Assembly: GCA_963921795.1 (NCBI GenBank)
Contig: OY997643.1
Span: forward strand, 16,427,753-16,491,752
DNA: 64,000 nt
Reading direction: 5' to 3'
Origin: Nannobrachium achirus
Lineage: Eukaryota; Chordata; Actinopteri; Myctophiformes; Myctophidae
Shown here: positions 1 to 11,200 of the stretch, one piece after another
How the letters are laid out: every line of letters begins with the position of its first letter
Numbering within the stretch: the stretch's first letter is position 1
Position numbers and translations under genes: made by a program
The notes under the pieces: generated by a model
Databases searched by the model: none
The model's input: the letters and a program-made list of their open reading frames with translations, nothing else
What the model was told of the DNA's origin: nothing

Positions 1-108
1 CACATGGAGGGTGGATAAAGTCAGAGGCATGAAGACTTGTACTTGCTTCTGTCTGGCCCACACCAACCCCAGTAATTATGGTGGTATAAGAGCAGCAACA
101 ACACTAGT

Positions 109-337
109 ATATTGTCGTTGGCGGGTGGAAATCTCGTATCGCCAAATTTGTATGTTCTTTCGCAAATCATACAAAAATCGCACAAAAGTAGTGAAAACAG
201 CAGATCTACAAGCACACAGGGCCTCGCGGTGCGAGGCGTTGTGTGACTGTAGATCGGCTGTTTTCACTAGTTAAAATATTGTTTTAAATGCAAAACGGTT
301 TTGGACATACAAGATTTTCACCCGACGACGACGATAT
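109..337. mobile_element. ATAT-targeted MITE with central hairpin
   Basis: The ends are inverted repeats: near the left end TCGTTGGCGGGTGGAAA, near the right end the complement of a close variant. ATAT flanks both sides. The centre (191-267) is a hairpin with arms of about 37 bp and a 3-base tip. Related copies lie at 16486-16724 and about 44239-44435, and a partial one near 50456-50575. No coding capacity is seen. The flanking bases 1-108 and 338-574 show nothing I recognise. Confidence 0.75.
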
Positions 338-574
338 CTGAACTGTCGCTGGAGTAGCAGGAACGCCACCGTCGCCCCCTGCAATGTTGTGGCCCTCGGC
401 TTGGTACCCTAGACATAATTCGGCCCTTGGGGAAAACTAATTGAGGAACCCTGATGTATAATATTAGCACAAAGTAACAATTAGCCATTACTGACAGTTA
501 TCAGAAAATGAGACTACATATTCTTGAATAGGTTAGTTTAACAATCAGAAAATGAATCAAATCAAATGAAGACA

Positions 575-699
575 ATGTCATAACAATAATAGTTTATTTA
601 GAGGAACATATCAGCATAGCGATGTTCACATCTGATCAGTAAATTAACATCCATGGGACAAGAAGAACTTCAGACCGGGAATGCACAAAGGGGGAGAAG
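575..699 (-). other. cox6c: Probable 3'UTR last exon of cox6c
   Basis: On the minus strand a pyrimidine-rich tract ends in CAG at 702-700, and an AATAAA poly(A) signal lies at 598-593. The exon would run from 699 to about 575. It fits the GTAAGT donor that follows the cox6c stop codon by seven bases (exon end 2534). This is inferred from splice and poly(A) signals only. Confidence 0.5.
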
Positions 700-1061
700 C
701 TGGAACGACAAAAGAACATTAACAATTAATGTTTGCATCGTCTACTGGTTCTGGGGATGGGGATGTTATGAATATAACAAACAAATGATTATGCCATTGG
801 AATAAATAATAAAGTATAATTTTAAGACATGTATTGTGATTGTGTAGTGATTTTAACACATGGCCCATTTCAGGAAATTAAGCAACAGACTGAAATTAAA
901 AGAGGACTTCACCACTATCTAATGTATATCCTATTAACTTATTGTGAATGTGACATGAAAATCTTACAAAAAAAAGAAAAGAAAAAAAAGAATAGGCATG
1001 GATTTGATGGGTGCAAGCCAAACATCCACATGGAAAATGCACTGTGCCAGTCGAGCGGTTA

Positions 1062-1318
1062 ATGTGTTATAAATACATTGTAATGTAACATGTGTTATAA
1101 ATACATTGTAATGTAACATGTGTTATAAATACATTGTAATGTAACATGTGTTATAAATACATTGTAATGTAACATGTGTTATAAATACATTGTAATGTAA
1201 CATGTGTTATAAATACATTGTAATGTAACATGTGTTATAAATACATTGTAATGTAACATGTGTTATAAATACATTGTAATGTAACATGTGTTATAAATAC
1301 ATTGTAATGTAACATGTG
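1062..1318. repeat. 28-bp minisatellite, about 9 copies
   Basis: The unit, which contains TTATAAATACATTGTAATGT, is repeated with almost no variation, about 9.2 times. It lies in the presumed 3'UTR intron of cox6c. The near identity of the units suggests recent expansion. Bases 1319-1975 hold nothing I can identify. Confidence 0.95.
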
Positions 1319-1975
1319 CACGTGGCTGAAATACCCGGTCTTGATATCACAACTTAGTTCACATTTGGGGTTGGGTGTAGGTGACAATCAACTGAGCACC
1401 CACAGACAGAAACGTAAATCAGCACCCATGGTTGACAATGTCCTGTGTGCCGATGACTGATTCCGCTTAATTTAGCTTTGAAAAGTGCACACCTGCTTTT
1501 ATTTAAGGGTTTATGTGTTTTTGCATGTGTGTGGCAGTATATAGTGACTGGCAGATTTCTGCAATGCCATGATGACAAATTCACAGCAAAACGGTGGCAT
1601 GGCAAACTAATTCATTGCATTTCTCTGTTCAGACACAGCCAACAAAAAGTGTAGTGTCAAATCTGTGAAAGTGTCATGGCATGTCCTGCCCAACAAAAAA
1701 CTATGTATTCTCCCCTGAAAAAGAAAGTACCGCCAAATGTTCATATAATGACTGAGCTGTAACTTATGAGACTGGATGTCAGCAATGTTGGATGTCATAA
1801 CAGTGATTTGGCATAAGTTGCGTTTTCCTGTTTTTAATTACTTAAGCCTCATATACTTCCAAAACATTACCATTGCTCTCATGTGTCTGCCTTGGTGGAA
1901 CACTTTGCAAACCAAATTGATGTTAACAAGTACATTTTAACCCATTTAGGCCTAGAATTATTGAATGCTTTAACT

Positions 1976-2231
1976 ATTGAAAAATAGCAGATATACAAGC
2001 TCACAGCGCGGCACTCGGTGCCGCGCTGTGAGCTTGTATATCTGCTATTTTTGAAAAAGTCGTGAAAATGTGTGCAAATCTTTGAATATATGTATTTTCA
2101 AAGCGAACGTTTGTAACTCAAATTTTGCTTCTGGGGGGTCCCTGGAACAAAACATTTTGAGATGGGGGTCCGTGGCCAAATAAATATCATTTTGGGGGTC
2201 CTTCACATGAAAAAGTTTGAGAACCACTGAC
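1976..2231. mobile_element. Partial hAT-type MITE carrying a perfect hairpin
   Basis: Bases 1980-2052 form a perfect hairpin: two 34-bp arms around a 5-base tip. The right part (2110-2231) has the GGGGGTCC blocks and the GTTTGAGAACCACTG end typical of hAT-derived MITEs. A second, shorter hairpin copy lies at 2407-2460. Confidence 0.75.
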
Positions 2232-2406
2232 ATAGCAGTCTCTCAAGAACAAACTAACTGAGTTCCAGTTTAAGTGAAAAGGACCTTTTCTTTGACGATG
2301 GCTCGCCAGATTGCTGACATAGAAACATAGGTTTTTCAAAAAATCTTAGAAGGATTCAAGAGACACTTATAGAATCGGGTCAAAATTCTAATTTTCACGA
2401 TTAAAA

Positions 2407-2460
2407 AAAATAGCAGATCTACAAGCTCGCAGCGCTGTGAGCTTGTATATCTGCTATTTT
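2407..2460. repeat. Hairpin family copy
   Basis: The 22-bp arms are AAAATAGCAGATCTACAAGC plus two bases and the complement, with one mismatch, around a GC-rich tip. It lies just 74 bp from the end of cox6c coding exon 3. Confidence 0.85.
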
Positions 2461-2540
2461 TCAACAGTTAAAGCATAAAATAATGATACACAATAATGTG
2501 TACCTAATAAAACCAAAACCCTGCAGTACTTACAGTGTGT

Positions 2541-3618
2541 TTACTCTCCTGAGGGCCGGACACTTTCAAAGACTCCCGCTTCCCTCATGGCGTTGAACTC
2601 CTTGACGGCATCGTACTGCTTGTAGAAGTCGGCGTACGCCTGCTTCCTGGGCTCTGTCACTCCGTACTGTGAGGACAATCAGACAATCAATCAATCAATC
2701 AATCAGACAGACAAATCTTTTCTTCATGTACAGGGTTGGGATCCCGAATCGTTTCCATCACATGAACCGTTTCCGGAACTGGTCAGAGCTAGTGGTATGT
2801 GGACTAGGGATAGGACGATTATGAAAATGTCATATCACGATTATTCTGATTAAAGATATCGCAATTTACGATATTATCGCGATAATCAAAATATCCCCAA
2901 CATCCATTATACTGGGGCGGAAGATTTGCCAAGAAATTGTAGGTCTACAAGCTCACAGCGCGTCACAATGCGACACGTTGTGACCTTGTAGATCTGCTAT
3001 TTTTTGGCAAAGAGATTTGGTGGAGTAAAAAAAAAAGAAAACAAGACTGTTTCAAGTACGTATATTATAAGTACGTTTTACCAATAGAGGGTTTAAATGG
3101 TACCGGATATGCAGCTCGGCAAATAAAAGGTGAATTGATCCCAGTGCATGACGGAGGACGATATCACAATATCACGTTATCACGATAAACGATTATATCG
3201 CTTATCGTCCCATCCCTAATGTGGACTTCATGTCTGCTATACGATTCAAGACCGGTGGGACTTTTTACTTCTTAAATAATTAATTAAACATTGGCCAAAT
3301 TGTCAAATATTAGACGCATGCTCACAACGCCTCGCAAAACACGAGGCGTTGTGAGCAGGTAGATCTGCTATTTGCCAGTTAAAATATGATTCTTTTGGGG
3401 TCCCCAGTTAAGATGTGTACCAGACCCGAGTGGTACAAGCAAGTCAGAAAAAAAATGTACGTTCATAAATGTTGCCAATAAAGTATTTGTGATTTGAAAT
3501 GTCTCACCTTGAAGGCAATTGCAGCGATGATGGACAGGGTGAAAGCGATGGGCAGATGGAACCGCAGGCGCTTTCCCAGCAGGTTCCTCATGTGAGCGGG
3601 TTTGGGCAGAAGAGACAT
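2541..3618 (-). CDS. cox6c: Cytochrome c oxidase subunit 6C
   Basis: This is a small accessory subunit of mitochondrial respiratory complex IV. Two coding exons, 3618-3508 (37 codons) and 2666-2541 (41 codons plus TAA), join at GT-AG sites to give 78 residues, close to the usual 75-76. The protein begins MSLLPKPAHMRNLLGKRLR, followed by one membrane span of about 17 hydrophobic residues (21-37). The matrix or intermembrane tail has the family motif EPRKQAYADFYKQYDAVKEF and ends SVRPSGE. The ATG is the first one after the acceptor at 3625. Upstream is a non-coding first exon (about 6450-6415). Downstream the exon seems to end at 2534, seven bases after the stop, at a GTAAGT donor, which implies a 3'UTR intron. 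The family identity comes from recalled COX6C sequences. The gene looks intact. Confidence 0.95.
2811..3226. mobile_element. MITE with AGGGATAGGACGAT ends and central hairpin
   Basis: The left end reads TAGGGATAGGACGATTATG and the right end is the complement (CGTCCCATCCCTA). The interior is rich in ATCACGATA. Bases 2926-3011 hold the hairpin core. It lies in cox6c intron 2. Half copies of the same family, with the same hairpin remnant, are at about 9827-10030 and 22240-22460 in the paired CYP2 introns. Confidence 0.8.
3305..3375. repeat. Hairpin family copy in cox6c intron
   Basis: The arms contain GCTCACAACGCCTCG and the complement around an AAAACA tip. The outer parts of the arms have diverged (AGACGCATGCTC on the left, GAGCAGGTAGATCT on the right). 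It lies about 130 bp from coding exon 2. Confidence 0.8.
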
Positions 3619-3861
3619 GGCGAACTACCAGAAGAGAAAGACAAAGGTTAAACATGTTCTTTGACCGTCTTGGTTAGTGTGACAGGGAGGCTCTCTCCAT
3701 TCCGACATGTCGCCACTCCGAAATTGACTTCTTATTGTCGGAGTGGCGACACTCCCATGGGCCTAAGGTTTAGGGTTAGGTTAGAGATAGGGTTAGTGTC
3801 GGAATGGAGACATGTCGGAAAGGAGACATGTTGGAGTGGAGAGATGCACTCAGTGTGACAT

Positions 3862-4375
3862 AGGGGTGGGCGATATGGAAACAAAATACAATATCACGAT
3901 ATTTTTCCAAGCTGTATCACAATACACAATCTTATCACGATTCTTTTTTATGTTGTTTTTTATGGTTATTTTTCAAATTACTTAACAGTACAACCACCTA
4001 CAGTACGAGGTAACAACAACTAAAACCATAACCATTTAGACCAGTGGTCCTCAATGTGGGGTCCAGGGACTCTCTGGGTTCCTTTTGGGAGGTCTAAATT
4101 GACCCTTACAAGTACAGTATGTAACTCTGACAGTATAAAAATGAAACCAAATGGATCCGTAACAAGGGGAGACCTTGACGTTTTAAAAGTTTGAGAACTA
4201 CTGGTTTAGACAAAAATGCAGGTTTAAATGAATTCTGCTACGAATCTCTGTATTAACAAGTCAACAGGATTTGTTATAAGATTGTATCACGATATATACG
4301 ATATCTCTGAAAAGGCATATGGTGGAGACATTGTATCGTCTCAACAATATTTATCACCATATCGTCCACCCCTAG
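3862..4375. mobile_element. hAT-type MITE (AGGGGTGGGCGATA ends) with nested hAT piece
   Basis: The ends read AGGGGTGGGCGATATGG and the complement CGTCCACCCCTA. A second element is nested at about 4043-4207: it has CAGTGGTCC at one end and GTTTGAGAACTACTGG at the other. The preceding bases 3680-3850 hold a short inverted repeat built on CATTCCGACATGTCG. Confidence 0.75.
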
Positions 4376-4376
4376 T

Positions 4377-4490
4377 GTGACAGGCAAGTATCAATCCCTT
4401 ATGGATCCTGTTCTATTTTACCCACATAAAGTATACCAAGTCGGAGTGCCCCAGGGCTCTAAACTTGGTCTGCTCCTTTTTTTCCCTCCA
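4377..4490 (+). mobile_element. LINE reverse transcriptase fragment
   Basis: The plus-strand translation contains YQVGVPQGSKLGLLLF, the conserved GVPQGS-LGPLLF block of non-LTR reverse transcriptases. Only about 38 codons remain, in cox6c intron 1. It is a dead LINE fragment of uncertain clade. Confidence 0.75.
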
Positions 4491-4612
4491 CACCAAATCT
4501 CTGTGCTGAAAAAAGCCCATCTACAGTACAAGCTCTCAAAGCTTACTAGTACTAGTTCCAATGTCAGAAATATCACGATCCCTAGGGAAAATACCAACTC
4601 AAATTGTCTAGC

Positions 4613-4882
4613 TCAGAGGTTCTCAAACCTTTTCATGTCAAAGACCCTCAAAAGAATATGCATTTGACCCAAAGAAGAACCCCATCTGAAAATATTGTGC
4701 CAGGGACCACTACCCAAGATCTGTGGCGTTAACATGTTTCAAAAAAATCTACAAGCTCGGATTGCGCTGTGATATCCGATGTATATTGTTGAGCTAGAGT
4801 GGTTAAAGTATTTTTTATGATATATTAACTCCTTTGGAACCCTGGGGGTCCCTGGACCCCACTTGAGAACCATCATTGGCCT
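4613..4882. mobile_element. Degraded hAT-type MITE
   Basis: The ends resemble CAGAGGTTCTCAAACCTTTT and CTTGAGAACCATCATTGG, with GGGGGTCCCTGGACC near the right end. A half hairpin remnant sits at about 4741-4770. Bases 4883-5095 show nothing recognisable. Confidence 0.65.
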
Positions 4883-5097
4883 AGCTGATATTCATCGAAG
4901 TAAAGGGTAACAGGAAGTCAAACTACAACAGTATTTTCCAGATGACATTGAAGGATTTCACAATTATGCAGTCATAACTTAGTAGTTACTTTGTAGTGTT
5001 AATGTTTGCAATAAAATTGCATAGCAGGATTCTCAAAAAGGTCCCACCATAACAAACCCAGTCCTACCTACACCACAGTGCATTATTATGCATTATT

Positions 5098-5605
5098 ATT
5101 GCCAGACGTACGATAATTATCGTATTTGTACGATAATTTGACCCTCTGTACGATGTACGATCAATAATTCCAAAAATGCCCAAATGTACGATAATTTCGG
5201 CATATCATCAAAAAGAGCGTGAATTCACTATTTTCCCTGGCTGCTGATCTGGGATCTGGTTTGGCTTCTCAAATAAGCCAGGAAATCAGTCAATCTGACC
5301 CTAGATCTGTACTTGGAGGCATTAAAAATACTGGTTGCATCTTTCCAGACCAGTTTCAGGCTTTTATTTGTGTAAGCTCCAAGAAGTTGCCTGCCTCCAC
5401 ACAGCATATCTGATGCGTTTTTGTCACGCAGGAGTATAAAACGAGGTCGTTTCTTACACTAAAGACGCATTTTTTTGGTGAAATTACGTTTTTACGCGAG
5501 TGATTTCTCTTTTTTGGCCGTGTACGATAGTTTCATGTCAAATACGATAATTCTGAGCCTCCGGTACGATAATTCAACATTTCCCATCTGGTAACACTGG
5601 TTCTG
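5098..5605. mobile_element. Non-autonomous element with TACGATAAT repeats
   Basis: Many copies of (G)TACGATAATT in both orientations cluster near the ends (5108-5200 and 5522-5575), around a unique core of about 320 bp. The left end is TGCCAGACGTACGATAATTA and the right end includes TCTGGTAACACTGG. This type of element is common in fish. I see no transposase. Confidence 0.6.
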
Positions 5606-5721
5606 ATTGAGTCTCTTTTCCATTACACCTAACACTGTTGTTAAAGAGTGCATTTGCGTTTAATGGACAGATGTCTTATAAATGGTGACATTGGGACATC
5701 AGCAGCACAACTATAGTGTGT

Positions 5722-5895
5722 GCCAGCGGCTACGTCATTGTAGTCCTTAGCGGCCATTTCTTGGGACAAAACACAGGTGTTTCAATTGTTTGATTGCATA
5801 GAACTAATGCTATAGTCTAATCAGAACACCTGTGTAAGGCTGTGTTGTCCCAAGAAATGGCCGTTCTTAGAACTACATCTGGCACACCCTATAGC
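5722..5895. repeat. Imperfect palindrome
   Basis: The arms include GGCCATTTCTTGGGACAA and TTGTCCCAAGAAATGGCC, with an inner CACAGGTGTT/AACACCTGTG pair. It is MITE-like and sits in cox6c intron 1. Bases 5896-6400 hold nothing I recognise. Confidence 0.75.
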
Positions 5896-6414
5896 TTACT
5901 TTTGATCTGACTCAATATAACCGATCTGTCTGACATAAGAAAACAAATAAATAAATACGTCGAGGTTTCTTCTTGCACATTAAATCAAGAGAGTGTGCAA
6001 ATCACATGGAACCAATACTGTACGTCTTGTTGAGATGTACTTGAATCTGTAAGGACAGGCCAGCTTATGACCCTCTTAACCTATCACCTTATCACCAATA
6101 CCACCCTTACCTAACATTCATAATCATAGCTATTTAGCTACGCTATGTGTCCATGTGTTGATAATTAACACAAACTGGCAGTTACACATGTTAACATGTT
6201 ATCAGTCATTACATGTGAAACTCATCCTCAGCGAGCTTGTGTTTGTTGGCTAAAATTAGCTTGAAAACACACAGCTAGCGTCGGATTACATGAGTAACGC
6301 AGCTTGCTGTGTTAATGTGGAGACAAACGATATTCTTAGAGTTCAATAACAACACTTAGAACATATATGAATGAACAATACAACTATAAATGGACTAATT
6401 CTATGAATACTCAC

Positions 6415-6520
6415 GAGTTTAACTGACGACCTTGCGAGCACTGTGTGGACGCCGGAAGGAAATAAAATAATGACTCTGGTGCCGCAGAGCATGCGCAGAA
6501 GGACAGAATGCTCTGCATCC
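6415..6520 (-). promoter_or_regulatory. cox6c: cox6c promoter and non-coding first exon
   Basis: The minus-strand exon ends at 6415 before a GTGAGT donor and probably starts near 6450. CCGGAAG at 6452-6458 matches the GABP/NRF-2 site. GCATGCGCA at 6489-6497 matches most of the NRF-1 site. Both factors are known to drive nuclear cytochrome oxidase genes. There is no TATA box. Only about 70 bp separate the likely start from a hAT MITE at 6528. Confidence 0.6.
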
Positions 6521-6527
6521 CATAGCC

Positions 6528-6898
6528 CAGGGGTCTTCAACGTTTATAGGCCAAGGATATTGTATAAATGTGTGATGCAGATTTTCATCAAGTTCATAGA
6601 TATATTCATAGACTTGCACTGTCTGTCATCACTCTATATGTTTCATTCTGTAGTCTGCTTGGCTTGCTCTTTTTTTTTTTTTTTTACCTCAACACCAAAC
6701 CTATTTGCCGAAAATAGCCAATCTACAAGCTCTCAACGCCAGAGCTTAGATCTGCTATTTTCGGCTAAAGTTCTCCTCAGAATAGGGATGTGAGAGTTCA
6801 AGTTGTCAGTTTAAAAGAATGATCCTATCACAAAGATTTGGCGGCCCCAGTAACTCTGAGGACCCCTAGGGTCCCGGACTCCCTGTTGAAGACCCCTG
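6528..6898. mobile_element. hAT MITE with 8-bp target duplication, hairpin core
   Basis: The termini are CAGGGGTCTTCAACG and its complement, flanked by a perfect 8-bp duplication CCATAGCC (6520-6527 and 6899-6906). The hairpin core is at 6707-6775. It is inserted immediately upstream of the cox6c promoter. Bases 6907-7200 show no gene. Confidence 0.92.
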
Positions 6899-7269
6899 CC
6901 ATAGCCTGAAAGCCAGGACAAGTAGCCTAGGCCCACTCATATTTTTCACTTCAGTAAAAGTATCAATATTGCAACGTAGACATAGCCTGTTAGTTACAAG
7001 TACAAGTCCAGAATTAAAAATGTACTTAAAATTACAAAAGTGTTAATTGGCATCAAAATGTAATTAGAGTAGGCCCACCAAAAATAAAAGTAGGCTACTC
7101 ATATAGATGCAGAATGTCCAAATGCATCTCATTGTGACCTTGCAGATCGAATAAGTCATAAGTAGTCTGCCTAGGTTTTATTTTACCCTCAAAGAAATGT
7201 CTACGTGCAGAACTGTCTGAGAACCAACAGGCCAATCACAGCATCGTCCCCCCGGGCTATGGGACTTAA

Positions 7270-7655
7270 AAGGTTCACCGCGGGACGCGTATTTGGAATT
7301 GACACATGCCTCCAGACGGAGCCGCTCGATTGTCCACGACACTGCAAGCGGCGCGCAGGCCAGCGGACCTTGGTCCTGCTCTTCGCCCCCGAGCGCCGCA
7401 GGCGCGAGTGGCCGCGAAGAGCGGGCCAGGGCCGCGCGGCCGGCGGAGCGCCGCGCGAGTTACGAAGCCGTGGTGAATGCAATCGTTATATTTATGCCCA
7501 GGCCGTAAGGCCTGGGCAAGCCCACGATAAACGCCCTGTCCAAGCGACTACAATTGAGCGCTCCCTAGCTCCGCTTCAGCCAATCAAAAGCTTCGGTGGG
7601 CGGGGTTTCCCTGGAGGCCTGGTGTCAATTCCAAATACGCCTTCGGGACACAAGA
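7270..7655. repeat. GC- and CpG-rich segment bounded by inverted repeats
   Basis: Bases 7282-7315 and 7611-7649 are inverted repeats sharing GCGTATTTGGAATTGACAC. The 300 bp between are very GC- and CpG-rich, unlike the AT-rich neighbourhood. Stop codons are scarce for that reason alone; no domain is visible in any frame. It could be a GC-rich MITE or a CpG island between cox6c and CYP2 copy A. Confidence 0.6.
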
Positions 7656-8030
7656 GAACTGTTGGTTATGACCATAGGGTTATGACCCAACCTGAATATA
7701 CCGGTAGATGTCACTATCGGTCAGTTTATTATCAGTGGCGGACAAAGCAGCCGATACAATACTCAAGTAGGCCTATTCAAAAGTACAATGAAAATTATCT
7801 TGTTAATCGCACTGCTGTACTGACATTCAGAACATTCCCATTAACTGATAAATAATAATCATCATTAGAAGAAATGTTCAAGCTCACAACTCTATTTCAC
7901 TTGAAATAGTTTATTAGACACAGACCCATTTCTCATATTAAACTTCATAAATGCCCTTCATCATACAACTGTGCAACACAGACGTTGTGAAAAATTCACA
8001 TCTACAAGCTCACTTGCTATTTTCCCTGCT

Positions 8031-8036
8031 TTTATT
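8031..8036 (-). terminator. Poly(A) signal of CYP2 copy A
   Basis: AATAAA on the minus strand, 174 bases after the stop codon of copy A. The bases around it include a partial hairpin element (about 7985-8030). Confidence 0.5.
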
Positions 8037-8209
8037 AATATCATTATTATTTTAACCATAATATTAAATACTGAACTGTTTTGGACATAACATTTCCACC
8101 TGACACAGCAAGTTACACAATTGAAATTGCAGTTCATGTTTGACATTGACAATCTAGGAAATGCATTTTTTTAAGGCTTATTGTTGCTTTGGATTTCCAC
8201 TACATGGAA

Positions 8210-11200
8210 TCACTGGTGGTGACGTAGGCTGGCACAGATGTTGTAGTGGATGGGGGCCAGGGTGAGCCCAAAGTGGCATTCCAGCGTGGGCTTCACCCCG
8301 GCAGGCATGGAGAACCTGAACCTCTGCATGAGGGAGGAGAAGAACAGGAACAGCTCCATCCTGGCCAGGTTCTCTCCCAGACACACCCGCTTACCTGCAA
8401 AACAACAAGGGTCAACGTATGACGTGAGAACACGTTTCCTTTAGTATAGTGAAGGTTAGTGCCTTAACACAGTGGTCCTTTTCAGGCCGTGACCCCCCAA
8501 ATAATCATATTTGAACTGGGAATCCCCCACCATGACGAGCACTAAGAGTTGAGGCATTTCATTTTGTATACCACGGTTCTATTGTGAAAATAGCAGATCT
8601 ACATGCTCACAACGCCTCGCGTTGAGAGCATGTAAATCGGCTATTTTCACAATTTGTGTCTCTAATATTTGATAATTTGGCCAATGTTTCATTTGACATT
8701 TTAGAGGCATTAAAAAGTCCTTAAATTGTAACTTTAGGAATGTGCAGATATACACTTAAACTTTATAATGGTTTGTTTACTGTTGATTGAGAAAACAATG
8801 TTGCACATTAAGCTAATCATCTGGGGCCCCCTAAAATAATTTGGGGACCCCCCTGGGAGTCCCAACCCACAGGTTGAGAACCACTGCCTTAACACAAGGT
8901 CTCCTCCAAATGTTCCCCTGCTACACTTGGTACTTTCACCTCTTTTGAACTGCTCAGTTTTATCATACAAGGTTCCTGTTCTCTGCATTGTAATTTATAG
9001 GCCCCCAAAGTAGAACTCCCGGTTCCTAGATGAATTCTCTGAGCTTCTGTCCTTGATAACCCCCAAATATGATAAATTATAAATTCTTGGTGATATGAAC
9101 ATACATGTATGCTATCCATCCCATCCAATGATTAAGGATTTTATCAACCTGACTGAATCTTTCAACTTCATCCAATCCATAAACGAACCCACACATGACA
9201 AGGGACTTTCCCTAGGAGTATCTCCTTCCATCCGACTCCGAAGCATCACAAACTTCGCTTCATCAGATCATAAAGCCATTGTCTTTGAAATCCTAATGCC
9301 CCCCTCCAGCTCCACCGCTCAACTCCCAGCTTGTCTGGCGCGCGTCATTGAGGCTACAACAGCCGCCAAATTCTCAGAATTATTTCAGTCCTCCTCAACA
9401 CCCCCAACAGTTAACTTCTCTCCCCGAGACGGCGGGGGTGGGGAGAAAGGGCATCCATTTGAATAGAGAAATATCAGCGCCCATGTGCACAACATGTAGA
9501 TCGTCTATTTTCATTTTTAAAATGATGAATACAAAAGGAACGTTTTGGACACCCGACAAAAAGGTAACTGATGTTCCTCCTTAATAATGTAATAATAACA
9601 ACAACATAATGATGATGAGTATTTAACTGATGTTCCTCCTTACCAGCAGAGAAGGGGAGGAAGGCTGCTGGTCTCACAAAGCTGCCATCCTCACTCAGGA
9701 AGTGTCCAGGATTGAAGGTGAAGGGTGTCGCCCATTCATGAGGGTCAAACAGCACTGAGGTCAGATTGGGGATTATTGTCACTCCCTGTTCATTGGACAG
9801 GGATTACATTAAAAGTCATTAGAAAGTACAAGAGCTTGTAGATCGGCTATTTTTGGCAAATACATTTGGTAGAGAGTGAGAAAAAAAAAGTCTATCAAGT
9901 ACGTTATTTACGTTTTACCAATATAAGATATTTAAGACAAGTGGTACCAGATATGCAGCTTGGCAAATTAAAGGTGCATTGATCCCAGTGCATGACGGAG
10001 GACAATTTCACGATAAATTAAATCTCCACGATAATCTCCAGATTTGAATGGGAAACACACATAAAAAGGTAACTTGAGTGCATGTTTCCCGTTCAAATCT
10101 GCTGACAATACAACCAAATGCTTCTATGGAACACTGTGTTGCCACATTCCGCGTGAGAAATATGAAACAAGGTCTATGAAAACAAGTCTAAAAGAGTTGG
10201 CTTGTAGGCACAGGTGAGCACTTTATAAACCTATATGGGCCATTTGAAAATAGCCCAATTAATCCATGGACAAATATATTCATTTGGGGGGGTCCTTGAC
10301 ATGAAAATGTTTGAGAACCACTGATTTAAACAACAACAAAAAAACGCAAGCTGCAATACCAATACTGTATATAGAAGCAACTTTACAGAAAACAAGCCCA
10401 AATACTAACCTCACCTGGGACTACAGCTGTGCACAGAAGTGTTTTTTTTTTGTTTTGTGAAAGGGCCTTTCTGTGTGGAGTTTGCATGTTCTCCCCGTGT
10501 CCCCTAGGGTAGATACCATCACAAAACATGCAGTAATCCTGGTCTCTATACTGCCTCCCCCTGGCCAGCCGGGGCGCCTGATGGAGGGGAAAGGAACTGG
10601 TCGGAATAACGTGTTCCTTCCATCCAAACCGGGGTAATCCCCCACATCAGGTGAAAAGAAGCAACTTGGACTCCTCATGCATAGAAGGAAGCATGAGGTC
10701 AGTCCGTTGTCTCCCCAGGCGCAGCAGAGGGAGAGCAGAGCCCAGGATTACATAGGCAATTGGCACTGGGTGAAAAAATGGGTTACAAAATCGTGGGATA
10801 AAACAAAGAAAAAAAATAAAAAATCGCACCCGTGCGAAGTGAGCGGTGCAAACTAATTTCTATGCAAATCAGTGTTGATAGGCATGCATGGCAATATTCT
10901 TTTTGTTGTATATGATGTCAGTCTAGAGGTCCTGCTCAGACTATATACGTCTTTATTGTCATTTCTCATCAGTTAGTTGACCAAGCTACGGATTGTAGCT
11001 TGTAAGAGTGTCATAGTGTAATGATAAGTGACCTTATTGACCTCCAGAGAGGCCTCCAGAGAGGCGAGAAGAGGCCAGAAGATGAATATTTTAGTTTTTC
11101 AAAGTCTGTTCATTTGTATGTTAAACTTGTATTAGCTGCCTATCATTTATAACCTGTAAGATTTTCCACAGTCTGTCTAAAAGTGTGGTTATTTTATGGC

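Noticed and set aside
1980-2052. Hairpin as a microRNA precursor
   Set aside because: Perfect arms, tiny tip and many dispersed copies inside MITEs fit a repeat, not a single microRNA gene.
7205-7855. Open frame of 216 codons
   Set aside because: It lies over the GC-rich block, where stops are rare by composition. It has no domain, no splice context and low-complexity arginine-rich residues.
9095-9466. Open frame of 123 codons as a host gene
   Set aside because: Its first 80 codons are a LINE endonuclease fragment ([20 protein letters not shown]); the rest is unrelated intron sequence.
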